This document shows, piece after piece, positions 7,122-14,497 of a stretch of 23,989 nt of DNA (within the stretch, counting starts at the first letter, position 1; each line of letters starts with the position of its first letter). The stretch comes from CAKUFA01 sp963656345 (GTDB lineage: Bacteria; Bacillota; Clostridia; Christensenellales; Aristaeellaceae). The notes beneath the pieces are model-generated. The model saw nothing but the letters and a program-made list of their open reading frames with translations. It had not been told where the DNA came from and did no database searches. The position numbers were made by a program, and so were the translations under genes. The stretch is from assembly GCA_963656345.1 (NCBI GenBank), contig CAVKHY010000030.1, forward strand, positions 1 through 23,989. Direction: 5' to 3'.

Positions 7122-8200
7122 TTTTCCGTCGCCTCCTTTGCAATCCGTGCAGCAGAGTTCCGCTTGATTTTCTGCGCCTGGATGGATGCCAGAATGCCCT
7201 CTTCCGCCGCCATGAAGAAAATGATGATGGACTGAACGATCAGAATCAGTTCGCTGGAAATGCCCACACGGGATTCCATGGCCGTAGAACCGATTTGCAA
7301 AATGCCGAAGAAGAAACTCATGAGAATGATACCGAAGGGCTTATAGTGCATGATCATGGCAACCAGCATGCCGTCAAAGTAAAAATCCTTTGACACAGAT
7401 TCGATGAATCTGCCGTGCTGACCGAATACTTCAAACATGCCCACCAAGCCGCAAATGGCACCGGAAAGCACCATGCTGCCAATGGCGAGCTTGTCGGACT
7501 GAATGCCGCTGTATCGTGCAAAGCGGCTGTTCTGCCCGGTCAGCTGCATTTCATAGCCAATGGTTGTGCGGCTCATCAGGTACCAGACAAACAGAGCAAT
7601 GAATGCGGCAATGAAGATGCTCTCCGTCAGTGAAGACATTTTGATCAGCTTGGAGAACATGAAGGACTTGTCAATGGCGTCCGTACCGGCGGAAACGCCC
7701 TTTTCGGCGGTCTTCAAAGGGCCGTTGGCAAGGTAGGAACAGAAATAGATGGCGGCGGAGTTCAGCATGATGGTGGTGATCACCTCGCTGACTTTCAGCT
7801 TCACCTTCAGAATCGCCGGAACAACGGCATAGACGCCGCCGGCTGCCATGGCGGCCAGCAGGCACAGGGGAATGCCAATCCATGGAGAAAGCCCGGCCAG
7901 CTTTGCGCCCACGTAGGCGGAGGCGATAGCACCCAGGTACAGTTGTCCTTCGCCGCCTACGTTGAAAATGCCTGCTTTAGCGGCCACAGCAGTCGCTAAA
8001 CCTGTCAGGCAAAGCGTTGCTGTCTTCGCCAGGGTGTTGCCAAGTCCACGCTTGGTGCCCAGCGCACCTGTGATCAGGGCACTGTAGCCTTCCAACGGGT
8101 CATGACCGGTGAGCGCCATGATCACGCCGCCAAGAATAAGAGCCAGAAGCACGCTGATGGCCAGGCTCACCAAGTACTGTACTTTTGCCTTGGATTTCAT
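7118..8200 (-). CDS. nupP: Nucleoside ABC transporter permease (NupP/YufP-like)
   Basis: A 360-residue integral membrane protein, the first permease of the importer. Family features are the N-terminal segment LVSLAISVLLALILGGVIMA, the periplasmic-type GHDPLEGYSALITGALGTKRG, and the AKAGIFNVGGEGQLYLGA block, which parallels the NIGIDGMM block of its partner. It starts at ATG 8200 behind AAAGGAGG. Its ATG overlaps the ATPase stop by four bases (ATGA), and its own stop overlaps the GTG of the next permease. This double overlap argues for tight stoichiometric coupling of the three membrane-complex genes. The two permeases should form a heterodimeric channel. There is no sign of truncation. Confidence 0.92.
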   Translation of the reverse strand: MKSKAKVQYLVSLAISVLLALILGGVIMALTGHDPLEGYSALITGALGTKRGLGNTLAKTATLCLTGLATAVAAKAGIFNVGGEGQLYLGAIASAYVGAKLAGLSPWIGIPLCLLAAMAAGGVYAVVPAILKVKLKVSEVITTIMLNSAAIYFCSYLANGPLKTAEKGVSAGTDAIDKSFMFSKLIKMSSLTESIFIAAFIALFVWYLMSRTTIGYEMQLTGQNSRFARYSGIQSDKLAIGSMVLSGAICGLVGMFEVFGQHGRFIESVSKDFYFDGMLVAMIMHYKPFGIILMSFFFGILQIGSTAMESRVGISSELILIVQSIIIFFMAAEEGILASIQAQKIKRNSAARIAKEATEK

Positions 8201-9777
8201 GCTTCCGCCTCCTTTCGTGCACCGGTCATGTAGTAGCCAAGATCAGCTTTACAGATGGTTTTCGGATCGAATTCTCCCGTGATTTTTCCTTCATAGATGG
8301 CGACCAGACGGTCGGACAAGCGGTACAGCTCATCCAAATCGGCACTGACCAGCAGGATGGCGCAGCCTGCGTTTCGCTTATCCATGATTTGCTTGTGGAT
8401 AAAGTCCATGGCGCCAATGTCAACGCCTCTGGTAGGTTGGGAAATAATGAGCACCGGCGTATCGTAAGAGAATTCCCGCGCTACCACAACCTTTTGCATA
8501 TTGCCGCCGGAGAGCGAACCGACAGGCGTATCCACACCTGCACCGCGAATGTCGAACTTCTCGAACAGCCTTCTTGCATAAGCACGGATGGGACGCCGCT
8601 TCAGGTGGATTTTTGCCACGGAAAACTCGGGGGCTTTTTCTTTACCTACCAGAAGATTATCCGTTACGTCCGCAGGGGCGGCAACGCCGGTAGCAATGCG
8701 GTCTTCCGGCACGTGTGCCAAACCTAATTGACGGATTTTCCCCGGTGTAAGCCCCTTTGTGCTCATGCCCTGAATTTTCACCGTGCCGCGCTGTATGGGA
8801 CACATGCCGGTAATAGCTTCGATGAGCTCGCTCTGTCCATTGCCTTCAACACCAGCAATGCCCAAAATCTCCCTGGGATGCACCTGCAGGGAAAGACCAC
8901 GCACCGCAGGCAGACCCCGAGTATCTGTTACATACAGGTCTTCGACTTCAATGGCAGCCTCCTGCCGCCGGCTTTGCTCTGCGCGTTCCAAGGTGTCCAG
9001 CAGCACATCCTTGCCAACCATCATAGAGGCCAGGATCCGCTCATTTACGTCCTTCGTTTCGCATACATCAATCAGTTTGCCTTGCCGCATAACGCCAACC
9101 CGGTCGGAAATTTCCATGACTTCATACAGCTTGTGGGTGATGATGATAATGGACATTTGCTTTTCACGAACAATGCTGCGGATAACGGCAAACAGTTCAT
9201 CTGTTTCCTGAGGCGTCAGCACGGCTGTAGGTTCATCCAGAATCAGTATATCTGCGCCGTGATGCAGCGCTTTCAGAATTTCAACACGCTGCTGCAAACC
9301 AACGCTGATGTCCTGTACACGATCTGTCGGGTTGACCTTCAGGCCGTATTCCTGAACCAATTCATTGGTAATCTGATTTGCCTTGTCGAAATCGTAAAAG
9401 AGGCGATGGCGACGAGGCTCACCGCACATCACAATGTTCTGTGCCACCGTAAAGGAGGGAACCAGCATAAAATGCTGATGCACCATGCCGATGCCACGGG
9501 AGATGGAGGTGCTGGGGGAGAAGGTCTTCATTTCCTCACCCTTGACGAAGACCCGCCCGGTTGTGGGCTCATTGAGGCCGTACAGAATCTTCATCAGGGT
9601 AGATTTTCCTGCACCGTTTTCGCCGACCAGCGCAAACACTTCTCCCTTGCGTATATCAAGGGAGACGTCATCGTTTGCCAGCACACCGGGGAATTGCATG
9701 GATACATGCTTGAAGGACACAATGGGGGATTTCGTTTCGCTCAAGCGGGAACGCCTCGCTTTCTGTGACACATCCAT
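8197..9777 (-). CDS. nupO: Nucleoside ABC transporter, tandem ATP-binding protein (NupO/YufO-like)
   Basis: About 526 residues with two ABC domains in one chain, as in ribose and nucleoside importers. Domain 1 has Walker A GENGAGKST, signature VGLQQR and Walker B ILILDEPTAVLTPQE. Domain 2 has the usual degenerate Walker A of this subfamily (GVEGNGQSEL), an intact LSGGNMQK signature, and Walker B VLIISQPTRGVD. One site is thus expected to hydrolyse ATP better than the other. The start is uncertain. ATG 9777 is chosen because the in-frame TTG at 9795 lies within the hairpin arm that precedes it. No good Shine-Dalgarno stands before 9777, however, so weak initiation or a start a few codons downstream is possible. 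It is expressed by read-through from the binding-protein gene. Confidence 0.92.
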   Translation of the reverse strand: MDVSQKARRSRLSETKSPIVSFKHVSMQFPGVLANDDVSLDIRKGEVFALVGENGAGKSTLMKILYGLNEPTTGRVFVKGEEMKTFSPSTSISRGIGMVHQHFMLVPSFTVAQNIVMCGEPRRHRLFYDFDKANQITNELVQEYGLKVNPTDRVQDISVGLQQRVEILKALHHGADILILDEPTAVLTPQETDELFAVIRSIVREKQMSIIIITHKLYEVMEISDRVGVMRQGKLIDVCETKDVNERILASMMVGKDVLLDTLERAEQSRRQEAAIEVEDLYVTDTRGLPAVRGLSLQVHPREILGIAGVEGNGQSELIEAITGMCPIQRGTVKIQGMSTKGLTPGKIRQLGLAHVPEDRIATGVAAPADVTDNLLVGKEKAPEFSVAKIHLKRRPIRAYARRLFEKFDIRGAGVDTPVGSLSGGNMQKVVVAREFSYDTPVLIISQPTRGVDIGAMDFIHKQIMDKRNAGCAILLVSADLDELYRLSDRLVAIYEGKITGEFDPKTICKADLGYYMTGARKEAEA

Positions 9778-9781
9778 ACGG

Positions 9782-9831
9782 AAAAAAGGCAGCAACGCCC
9801 TTTCTGATGATCAAAAATGAACGCTGCTGCC
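9782..9831 (-). terminator. Terminator/attenuator between the binding-protein and ATPase genes
   Basis: Read on the - strand, GGCAGCAGCG (9831-9822) pairs with CGTTGCTGCC (9797-9788), with a single G-U wobble. A run of six T follows at once (9787-9782). This is a full intrinsic terminator placed inside the operon, only 8 bases after the binding-protein stop. It probably lowers expression of the downstream transporter genes relative to the binding protein. Confidence 0.8.
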
Positions 9832-9838
9832 GCAGAGG

Positions 9839-10825
9839 TTAGTTCAATGCAGTGGGAACGGTGATTTCACCACTGATGATCTTTTCCTGCAATGCCTTGA
9901 CTTCCGCCTTCAGCTCGTCGCTGACCTGCTGGGTCATGGTGTCATCGCCATAGCCAACGTCGATGTAGCCCGTCGCCATATCGGCTGTCCAAACCGTGGC
10001 AGGCTGGAAGCGCTCGTCCAGATTTTCAACGATATCCACCACGGACTTGCCGACTTCCTTGACCATGGAGCAGATGATTACGTCAGGATTGATGTACTTC
10101 TGGTCGCTGTCCACGCCGATAGCATAGTTGCCCGTGTCCTTGGCAGCCTCGAATACGCCTTCACCCGTTTTGCCGGCAACGGCGAACACGATATCGCAGC
10201 CTGCATCGTAAAGCGCCAAGGCACATTCCTTGCCGCTGGCGGGATCTTCAAAACCGTTTGCATAGCGGGTATCTACCTTGATGTCAGGGTTGGCATACTT
10301 AGCGCCGGCTTCATAGCCTACCATAAAGTCGTTGATGGTAGCACTGTCCTGACCGCCTACGGCGCCCACAACGCCGGTCTTGCTCAGCTTGCCGGCAATG
10401 TAGCCCACCAGGAAAGAACCCTGATTCTGGGCATATACCACAGACATCACGTTGGCCATGCCGTCGCCTTCCAAGGCATTATCAATCCAGACAAACTTGG
10501 TATCCGGATAGCCTTCGGCTGCTTCCGGCAATGCCTGCACGAACTGCCAGCCCACTGCAAACACGATATCACATGCTTCGGCAGCATCAGCCAAACCGGT
10601 CAGGTACATGGAGCCGTTTTCCTTGCACTCAATGACCTTAGTGACTGTGCCGTACTTGCTGGCCAGCTCTTCAAGGCCTTCATTGGCGGAATCGTAGAAG
10701 GAACGATCACCCAAACCGCCGGCCACCACAATGGCAACGGACGGCACATCTTCCGCAAAAGCTGAAACGCATAGCACAGACAGACACATGGAGATGCAAA
10801 GAAGCAACGCAACGATTTTCTTCAC
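9839..10825 (-). CDS. BMP family nucleoside-binding protein of the ABC importer
   Basis: A 328-residue secreted binding protein of the Med/BMP (PF02608) family. The N-terminus MKKIVALLLCISMCLSVLC leads into SAFA|ED, a signal peptidase I type site. No canonical lipobox is seen, although cysteines occur in the signal. Family features follow: VAIVVAGGLGDRSFYDSANEGLEEL, then FAVGWQF, FLVGYIAGKLSKTGVVGAVGG, and GEGVFEAAKDTGNYAIGVDSDQ, which lines the ligand pocket. The start is GTG 10825 with AGGAGG 9 bases upstream. The frame stays open to 11248, but that extension has no good site and would bury the signal peptide. It is the first gene of the operon, and a terminator hairpin directly behind it suggests it is made in excess. 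Nucleoside binding is inferred from the family and the partners. Confidence 0.92.
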   Translation of the reverse strand: MKKIVALLLCISMCLSVLCVSAFAEDVPSVAIVVAGGLGDRSFYDSANEGLEELASKYGTVTKVIECKENGSMYLTGLADAAEACDIVFAVGWQFVQALPEAAEGYPDTKFVWIDNALEGDGMANVMSVVYAQNQGSFLVGYIAGKLSKTGVVGAVGGQDSATINDFMVGYEAGAKYANPDIKVDTRYANGFEDPASGKECALALYDAGCDIVFAVAGKTGEGVFEAAKDTGNYAIGVDSDQKYINPDVIICSMVKEVGKSVVDIVENLDERFQPATVWTADMATGYIDVGYGDDTMTQQVSDELKAEVKALQEKIISGEITVPTALN

Positions 10826-10875
10826 AAAAATCAACCTCCTGATTCGGTCAAATTGTTGAGCCCACACCCATCGTG

Positions 10876-10905
10876 AGCAGATAGGGTAAATATTCGCCCT
10901 CTGCT
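10876..10905 (-). promoter_or_regulatory. Leader stem-loop upstream of the nucleoside-binding protein gene
   Basis: On the - strand, AGCAGAGGG pairs with CCC-TA-TCTGCT around a 10-base AT-rich loop, with a 2-base bulge. It lies about 50 bases upstream of the GTG start, in what should be the 5' leader. It does not match the purine riboswitch consensus as I recall it. A regulatory role is possible but not shown. Confidence 0.3.
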
Positions 10906-10956
10906 TAGCAAATTCCTGCAAACGAAAGGGGAGGAAACGAAAATATCGGATGAAAG

Positions 10957-10969
10957 CCTGCCAGGCAGG
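10957..10969. promoter_or_regulatory. Operator-like palindrome in the divergent intergenic region
   Basis: CCTGCC-A-GGCAGG is a perfect 6-1-6 palindrome. It lies between the divergent nucleoside operon (start 10825) and the oxidoreductase gene (start 11030). Such a site could bind a dimeric regulator serving either direction. I could not place convincing -35/-10 boxes on either strand of 10826-11029. Confidence 0.3.
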
Positions 10970-11029
10970 ATTTCGAAAGTTTCGGGCGAAATAATCAGCA
11001 GAGAATATCAGGAAAGGTTGTTTGGTGAT

Positions 11030-11620
11030 ATGAAAAAACTGCTGTTTGTTAACAGCTGCCCCCGGGGCGCGGAATCCCGTACATTGCAGCTTGCCCATGC
11101 TTTCCTTCAGGAGGTTGATACAAACCGGTGGGAAGTGATGACCCATGATTTGAATACCATGGGCCTTCGCAGCGTAGATGCGGAAACGCTTGCGGTGAAG
11201 GAACCACTTTGCGATGAAAGAGCTTGGGATCATCCGCTTTTCCGTCACACGCTGGAATTTCAGCAGGCGGATATGGTGGTGATCGCCGCACCTTACTGGG
11301 ACTTGTCCTTTCCCTCCATCCTAAAGGTATGGGTGGAAAACATGTATGCCAGAAACCTGACCTTCCACTATGAGAATGATCGGTGCATTGGTATGTGCAG
11401 GGGAACAGAAGCGGTATACATCACAACCTCTGGCAGTCCTATTCGGGAAAACGATTGGGGCACCGGGTACATAAAGGCTGTTCTTCATGAGCTTGGCATT
11501 CAGAATTTTACGGCGGTCAAAGCGGAAGGACTGGATCTTGTGGGCAATGATGCGCAGAAGATCATGGAAGCCGCAGCAGCAGAGGCGGTTAAAGCAGCCA
11601 AGCGATTGCTTGCAAAGTGA
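11030..11620 (+). CDS. Flavodoxin-fold NAD(P)H oxidoreductase (azoreductase/quinone reductase-like)
   Basis: A 196-residue protein of the Flavodoxin_2 family. The N-terminal strand KKLLFVNSCPRGAESRT holds the FMN phosphate-binding loop. The motif APYWDLSFPSILKVWVEN is the second flavin-contacting loop seen in AzoR and NQO-type enzymes, and TSGSP is the third. The domain is complete and needs no other region. Such enzymes use FMN and NAD(P)H to reduce quinones, azo compounds or other electrophiles. The physiological substrate is not evident. ATG 11030 was chosen over an in-frame TTG at 11018; GGAAAGG lies 12 bases upstream, rather far. It is divergent from the nucleoside operon and ends at a bidirectional terminator, so it is monocistronic. 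Confidence 0.87.
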   Translation: MKKLLFVNSCPRGAESRTLQLAHAFLQEVDTNRWEVMTHDLNTMGLRSVDAETLAVKEPLCDERAWDHPLFRHTLEFQQADMVVIAAPYWDLSFPSILKVWVENMYARNLTFHYENDRCIGMCRGTEAVYITTSGSPIRENDWGTGYIKAVLHELGIQNFTAVKAEGLDLVGNDAQKIMEAAAAEAVKAAKRLLAK

Positions 11621-11622
11621 AC

Positions 11623-11668
11623 AAAAGCGTGCCGGACGGTGTTAAGCAATCACCGACGGCACGCTTTT
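11623..11668. terminator. Bidirectional terminator between the oxidoreductase and the DUF6273 gene
   Basis: A perfect 12-base stem (AAAAGCGTGCCG at 11623-11634 with CGGCACGCTTTT at 11657-11668) has T runs on both strands. The 22-base loop itself contains a smaller CGGTG/CACCG stem. It lies between convergent genes. Confidence 0.87.
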
Positions 11669-11681
11669 CCATGTGCAAATT

Positions 11682-12446
11682 TTATTCATCCACCACATCA
11701 AAACAGTAGGGGTCTTCCAAGGTGCCGCTGCCGGAAACGTTGCTCAGCATGCTCAGATCCAGCTTACAGGCGCAGCGTACACCGCCGTTTCGGTTGTTGG
11801 CGGCGGTGGAGGTGTGTCCGTCAAAACCAATCAGGTTGTGATATCCCCTGCGGGGAATGCCTGTAGAGAAGTACCAGGTACAGCCGTTGCTCTTGTCACA
11901 CCATGCATCCGGATGGGTCATGGCATAGGGGGTAGGCTTGCATTCCCGTTCCTTCTGCGGCTTCAGCTGCCAATGGCGGAAACCGTAGGCTGTGTTGCGA
12001 TAGTCCTCGTTGTCCAGATAATACAGCCAACCCTTTTCCTCGGAGTAGCGAACGGCTGTCAATTCCTCATCGGTGAACATGACCTTCCGCATATCGTCAT
12101 TCAGCGTATGGTAAATGGTGTTGCCCTTCCATTCATAGATGTTGACTTTCTCCGTGTTGTACATGGCAAAATCAATCACATACTCTGTCAGCAGCAGCGC
12201 CCAGCCATCCTCGTCCACACCCAGCACACGCCATAACACGGGAGCGATGGTGCCATCTGCTTCATAGGGATAGCGGCCGTAGTTGATGTAGATATAGCCT
12301 TCATCCGCATCATAGCCGCGCACAAGCCTTTGCGCATCGGTCTGGCTGCTTACTTCCACCGAGAATCCCTCTGCCAAAGACATGGATGNNNNNNNNNNAA
12401 GCAGCAGCACCAGGGTGCAGAGCAAAGCAATGATACGCCGAAACAC
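11682..12446 (-). CDS. Secreted DUF6273-like protein, interrupted by a 10-N assembly gap
   Basis: About 254 residues if the gap is really 10 bases. The GTG start at 12446 has AAGGAGG 8 bases upstream. It is followed by a signal peptide (MFRRIIALLCTLVLLL, four unknown residues, then SMSLA|EG). The mature part has the DUF6273-type pattern: YINYGRYP, APVLWRVLGVDEDGWALLLTEYVIDF, W-x(5)-YHTLNDDMRKVMFTDEELTAV, and a C-terminal RNGGVRCACKLDL. The function of such domains is unknown; they occur in secreted proteins of gut Clostridia. It follows hslU by 51 bases with no terminator seen between, so it may be read through from the hslVU operon. Its own promoter cannot be excluded. The family call is by pattern recall. 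Confidence 0.72.
   Translation of the reverse strand: MFRRIIALLCTLVLLLXXXXSMSLAEGFSVEVSSQTDAQRLVRGYDADEGYIYINYGRYPYEADGTIAPVLWRVLGVDEDGWALLLTEYVIDFAMYNTEKVNIYEWKGNTIYHTLNDDMRKVMFTDEELTAVRYSEEKGWLYYLDNEDYRNTAYGFRHWQLKPQKERECKPTPYAMTHPDAWCDKSNGCTWYFSTGIPRRGYHNLIGFDGHTSTAANNRNGGVRCACKLDLSMLSNVSGSGTLEDPYCFDVVDE
12389..12398. other. Run of 10 Ns (assembly gap)
   Basis: Ten ambiguous bases lie within the signal-peptide region of the DUF6273-like gene. The frame stays open across them and the signal peptide keeps a normal length, so the true gap is probably close to 10 bases or a multiple of 3 away from it. Contig joins often use an arbitrary N count. Confidence 0.97.
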
Positions 12447-12497
12447 AAGATCGTCCTCCTTCGATCGGACACTGCCGGTACGTATGGTGATTCCTTA

Positions 12498-13862
12498 TCA
12501 GAGAATATAGCGGCGGATGTCCTTGGCTGCGCCTTCGCTTTGCAGGTGTTGGCGCACATAGTCTCCTGTAATGTTCAGTTCAACAGGGGGCATGTCCGCA
12601 TCACCTGCATTGAAAGAAATATCTTCCAGTAGCTCTTCGAATACGGCGTGGAGACGGCGTGCGCCAATGTCTTCCTGGGCTTCATTGGCGTTGTAAGCGG
12701 CTTCTGCAATGGCGCTGATGGCGCTGTCGTCAAAGTTCAGCAGCACATGATCCACTTCCAGCAGGGCACGATACTGCAGGGTCAATGCATTGTCCGGCTG
12801 GGTCAGGATCTTCTCGAAATCCTCCCGGGTCAGGCTCTTCAACTGCACCCGGACAGGGAAACGACCCTGCAGTTCGGGAATCAAGTCACTGACCTTGGAC
12901 ACATGGAAAGCACCGGCTGCAATGAAGAGCATGAAGTCCGTCTTCACAGGGCCGTACTTGGTGTTTACCGTGCATCCCTCCACAATGGGCAGGATATCAC
13001 GCTGAACGCCTTCCCGGCTGACGTCGGGACCGCCGTGTCCGCCGCGCTCCGCAATCTTGTCGATTTCGTCGATGAAGACAATGCCGTTTTGCTCTGCACG
13101 GGAAATGGCTTCGTCCTGCACGGCATCCATGTCAATGAGCTTGGAGGCTTCCTCCTGCATGAGCAGCTTCCGGGCTTCCTTCACCTTCACATGGCGGATC
13201 TTGGTGCGCTTGGGCATCATGTTGCCCATCATGTCTCCAAGGCTGATGGAATTGCCGCCAACCTCCAGCTGAGGCATAGCTTCTTCCACTTCGATTTCCA
13301 GCTCACGATCTTCCAGTTCGCCCCGCATGAGCTGCTGACGCACCTCTTCACGCTTGCCGGAAAGCTTCTCCTGCTCCTCTGCGCTGGGTTCCTCTTCCTT
13401 CTTTTTGCCGAGGAGAAAGTCCAGAGGATTGGGCGTGTTTTTCTGCGGAGGAGATACCAGCAGGGTCACCAGCCGATCTTCGGCCAGCACCTTGGCACGG
13501 GGCTCCACCTTCTTGGTGTACTCGTCCTTGACCATGCGGATGGCATTCTCAATCAAATCCCGGACAATGCTTTCCACGTCCCGGCCTACGTAGCCTACTT
13601 CGGTGAACTTGGTGGCTTCCACTTTCACGAAGGGAGCGTTGACAAGCTTGGCCAGGCGGCGGGCAATCTCTGTTTTGCCTACGCCGGTAGGTCCGATCAT
13701 CAGAATATTCTTGGGGCTAATTTCTTCCCGCATTTTTTCGTCCACACAGGAGCGGCGGTACCGATTGCGCAGGGCAATGGCCACCGATTTTTTCGCATCA
13801 TCCTGGCCGATGATATAACGATCCAGCTCCCGTACGATTTGCCGAGGACTCAGTTCAGCCAT
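12498..13862 (-). CDS. hslU: HslU (ClpY), ATPase of the HslUV protease
   Basis: A 454-residue AAA+ unfoldase at full length. ATG 13862 has GAGAGGAGG upstream at good spacing; an in-frame start at 13880 would place that site inside the gene. Visible motifs are Walker A GPTGVGKT, the pore loop GYVGRDVES that grips substrate, Walker B IVFIDEID, the arginine-finger region ELQGRFPVRV, and the C-terminal tail DIRRYIL, which docks into HslV on activation. The I-domain (residues about 110-240) is rich in Glu/Lys. HslU hexamers unfold proteins and feed them to the HslV chamber in the cytoplasm. It starts 14 bases after hslV and is co-transcribed with it. Confidence 0.97.
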   Translation of the reverse strand: MAELSPRQIVRELDRYIIGQDDAKKSVAIALRNRYRRSCVDEKMREEISPKNILMIGPTGVGKTEIARRLAKLVNAPFVKVEATKFTEVGYVGRDVESIVRDLIENAIRMVKDEYTKKVEPRAKVLAEDRLVTLLVSPPQKNTPNPLDFLLGKKKEEEPSAEEQEKLSGKREEVRQQLMRGELEDRELEIEVEEAMPQLEVGGNSISLGDMMGNMMPKRTKIRHVKVKEARKLLMQEEASKLIDMDAVQDEAISRAEQNGIVFIDEIDKIAERGGHGGPDVSREGVQRDILPIVEGCTVNTKYGPVKTDFMLFIAAGAFHVSKVSDLIPELQGRFPVRVQLKSLTREDFEKILTQPDNALTLQYRALLEVDHVLLNFDDSAISAIAEAAYNANEAQEDIGARRLHAVFEELLEDISFNAGDADMPPVELNITGDYVRQHLQSEGAAKDIRRYIL

Positions 13863-13876
13863 GGTTGATCCTCCTC

Positions 13877-14416
13877 TCACACATCTTCAACAATAACGTT
13901 ATCATTGGTATAAACACAAATGGATGCGGCAATGTGCAGCGCTTTTTCGGCAATTTCATGGGCAGACAGATCCGTGTTGTCCTTCAGCGCACGGGCTGCC
14001 GCAAGGGCATAGTTTCCGCCGGAACCGATGGCTGCAATGCCGCCGTCCGGCTCGATGACCTCACCTGTGCCGCTAAGAATCAGCATGGTTTCCTTGTTGG
14101 CCACGATCATCAGAGAATCCAACTGGCGCATGGCCTGATCGCCGCGCCAGCTTTGCGCCACGGCGACTGCTGCACGTTCCAGGTTGCCGCCGCACTGGGT
14201 CAGCTTTTCTTCGAATTTTTCACACAGGGTAAAGGCATCGGAAACCGTACCGGCAAAACCGGTAACAACCTGACCGCCGAAAATGCGGCGAACCTTCCGT
14301 GCGGAATTCTTAAATACTGTATGCTCGCCCATGGTCACCTGACCGTCACCGGCGATGGCAATGTGGCCGTCCTTTTGCACAGCACAGATGGTTGTGCCCC
14401 GAAATGTTACGCTCAT
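13877..14416 (-). CDS. hslV: HslV (ClpQ), peptidase of the HslUV protease
   Basis: A 179-residue proteasome-beta-like threonine peptidase. ATG 14416 has AAAAGGAG 7 bases upstream; the frame remains open to 14473 but without a site. The N-terminus is MSVTFRG followed by TTICAV, so removal of the first seven residues would expose Thr8 as the catalytic nucleophile, the Thr1 of the family. Other family features are GDGQVTMG, ARKVRRIFGGQVVTGFAGTVSDAFTL, and the GGIAAIGSGGNYALAAARAL block. HslV dodecamers form the degradation chamber capped by HslU. The N-terminal propeptide agrees with the Thr-type enzyme rather than the Ser-type CodW of Bacillus. Confidence 0.96.
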   Translation of the reverse strand: MSVTFRGTTICAVQKDGHIAIAGDGQVTMGEHTVFKNSARKVRRIFGGQVVTGFAGTVSDAFTLCEKFEEKLTQCGGNLERAAVAVAQSWRGDQAMRQLDSLMIVANKETMLILSGTGEVIEPDGGIAAIGSGGNYALAAARALKDNTDLSAHEIAEKALHIAASICVYTNDNVIVEDV

Positions 14417-14497
14417 TCTATCGCTCCTTTTTTGCCTGCACCTATGCAGCACAGGCACAGTACACTGTAGCAAAGCAATATGAACCGGAAGTGAAGC

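Noticed and set aside
10826..11029. Purine-type riboswitch ahead of the nucleoside operon
   Set aside because: I looked for the conserved purine riboswitch core bases and loop sequences on the - strand and did not find them. Only a short bulged stem-loop is present.
10826..11248. N-terminal extension of the nucleoside-binding protein
   Set aside because: The frame is open, but it would bury the signal peptide and overlap the divergent oxidoreductase gene. The AGGAGG site belongs to GTG 10825.
12648..13868. Open frame of about 400 codons on the + strand opposite hslU
   Set aside because: A shadow of hslU; its His/Phe/Leu-rich sequence has no known motif or ribosome-binding site.
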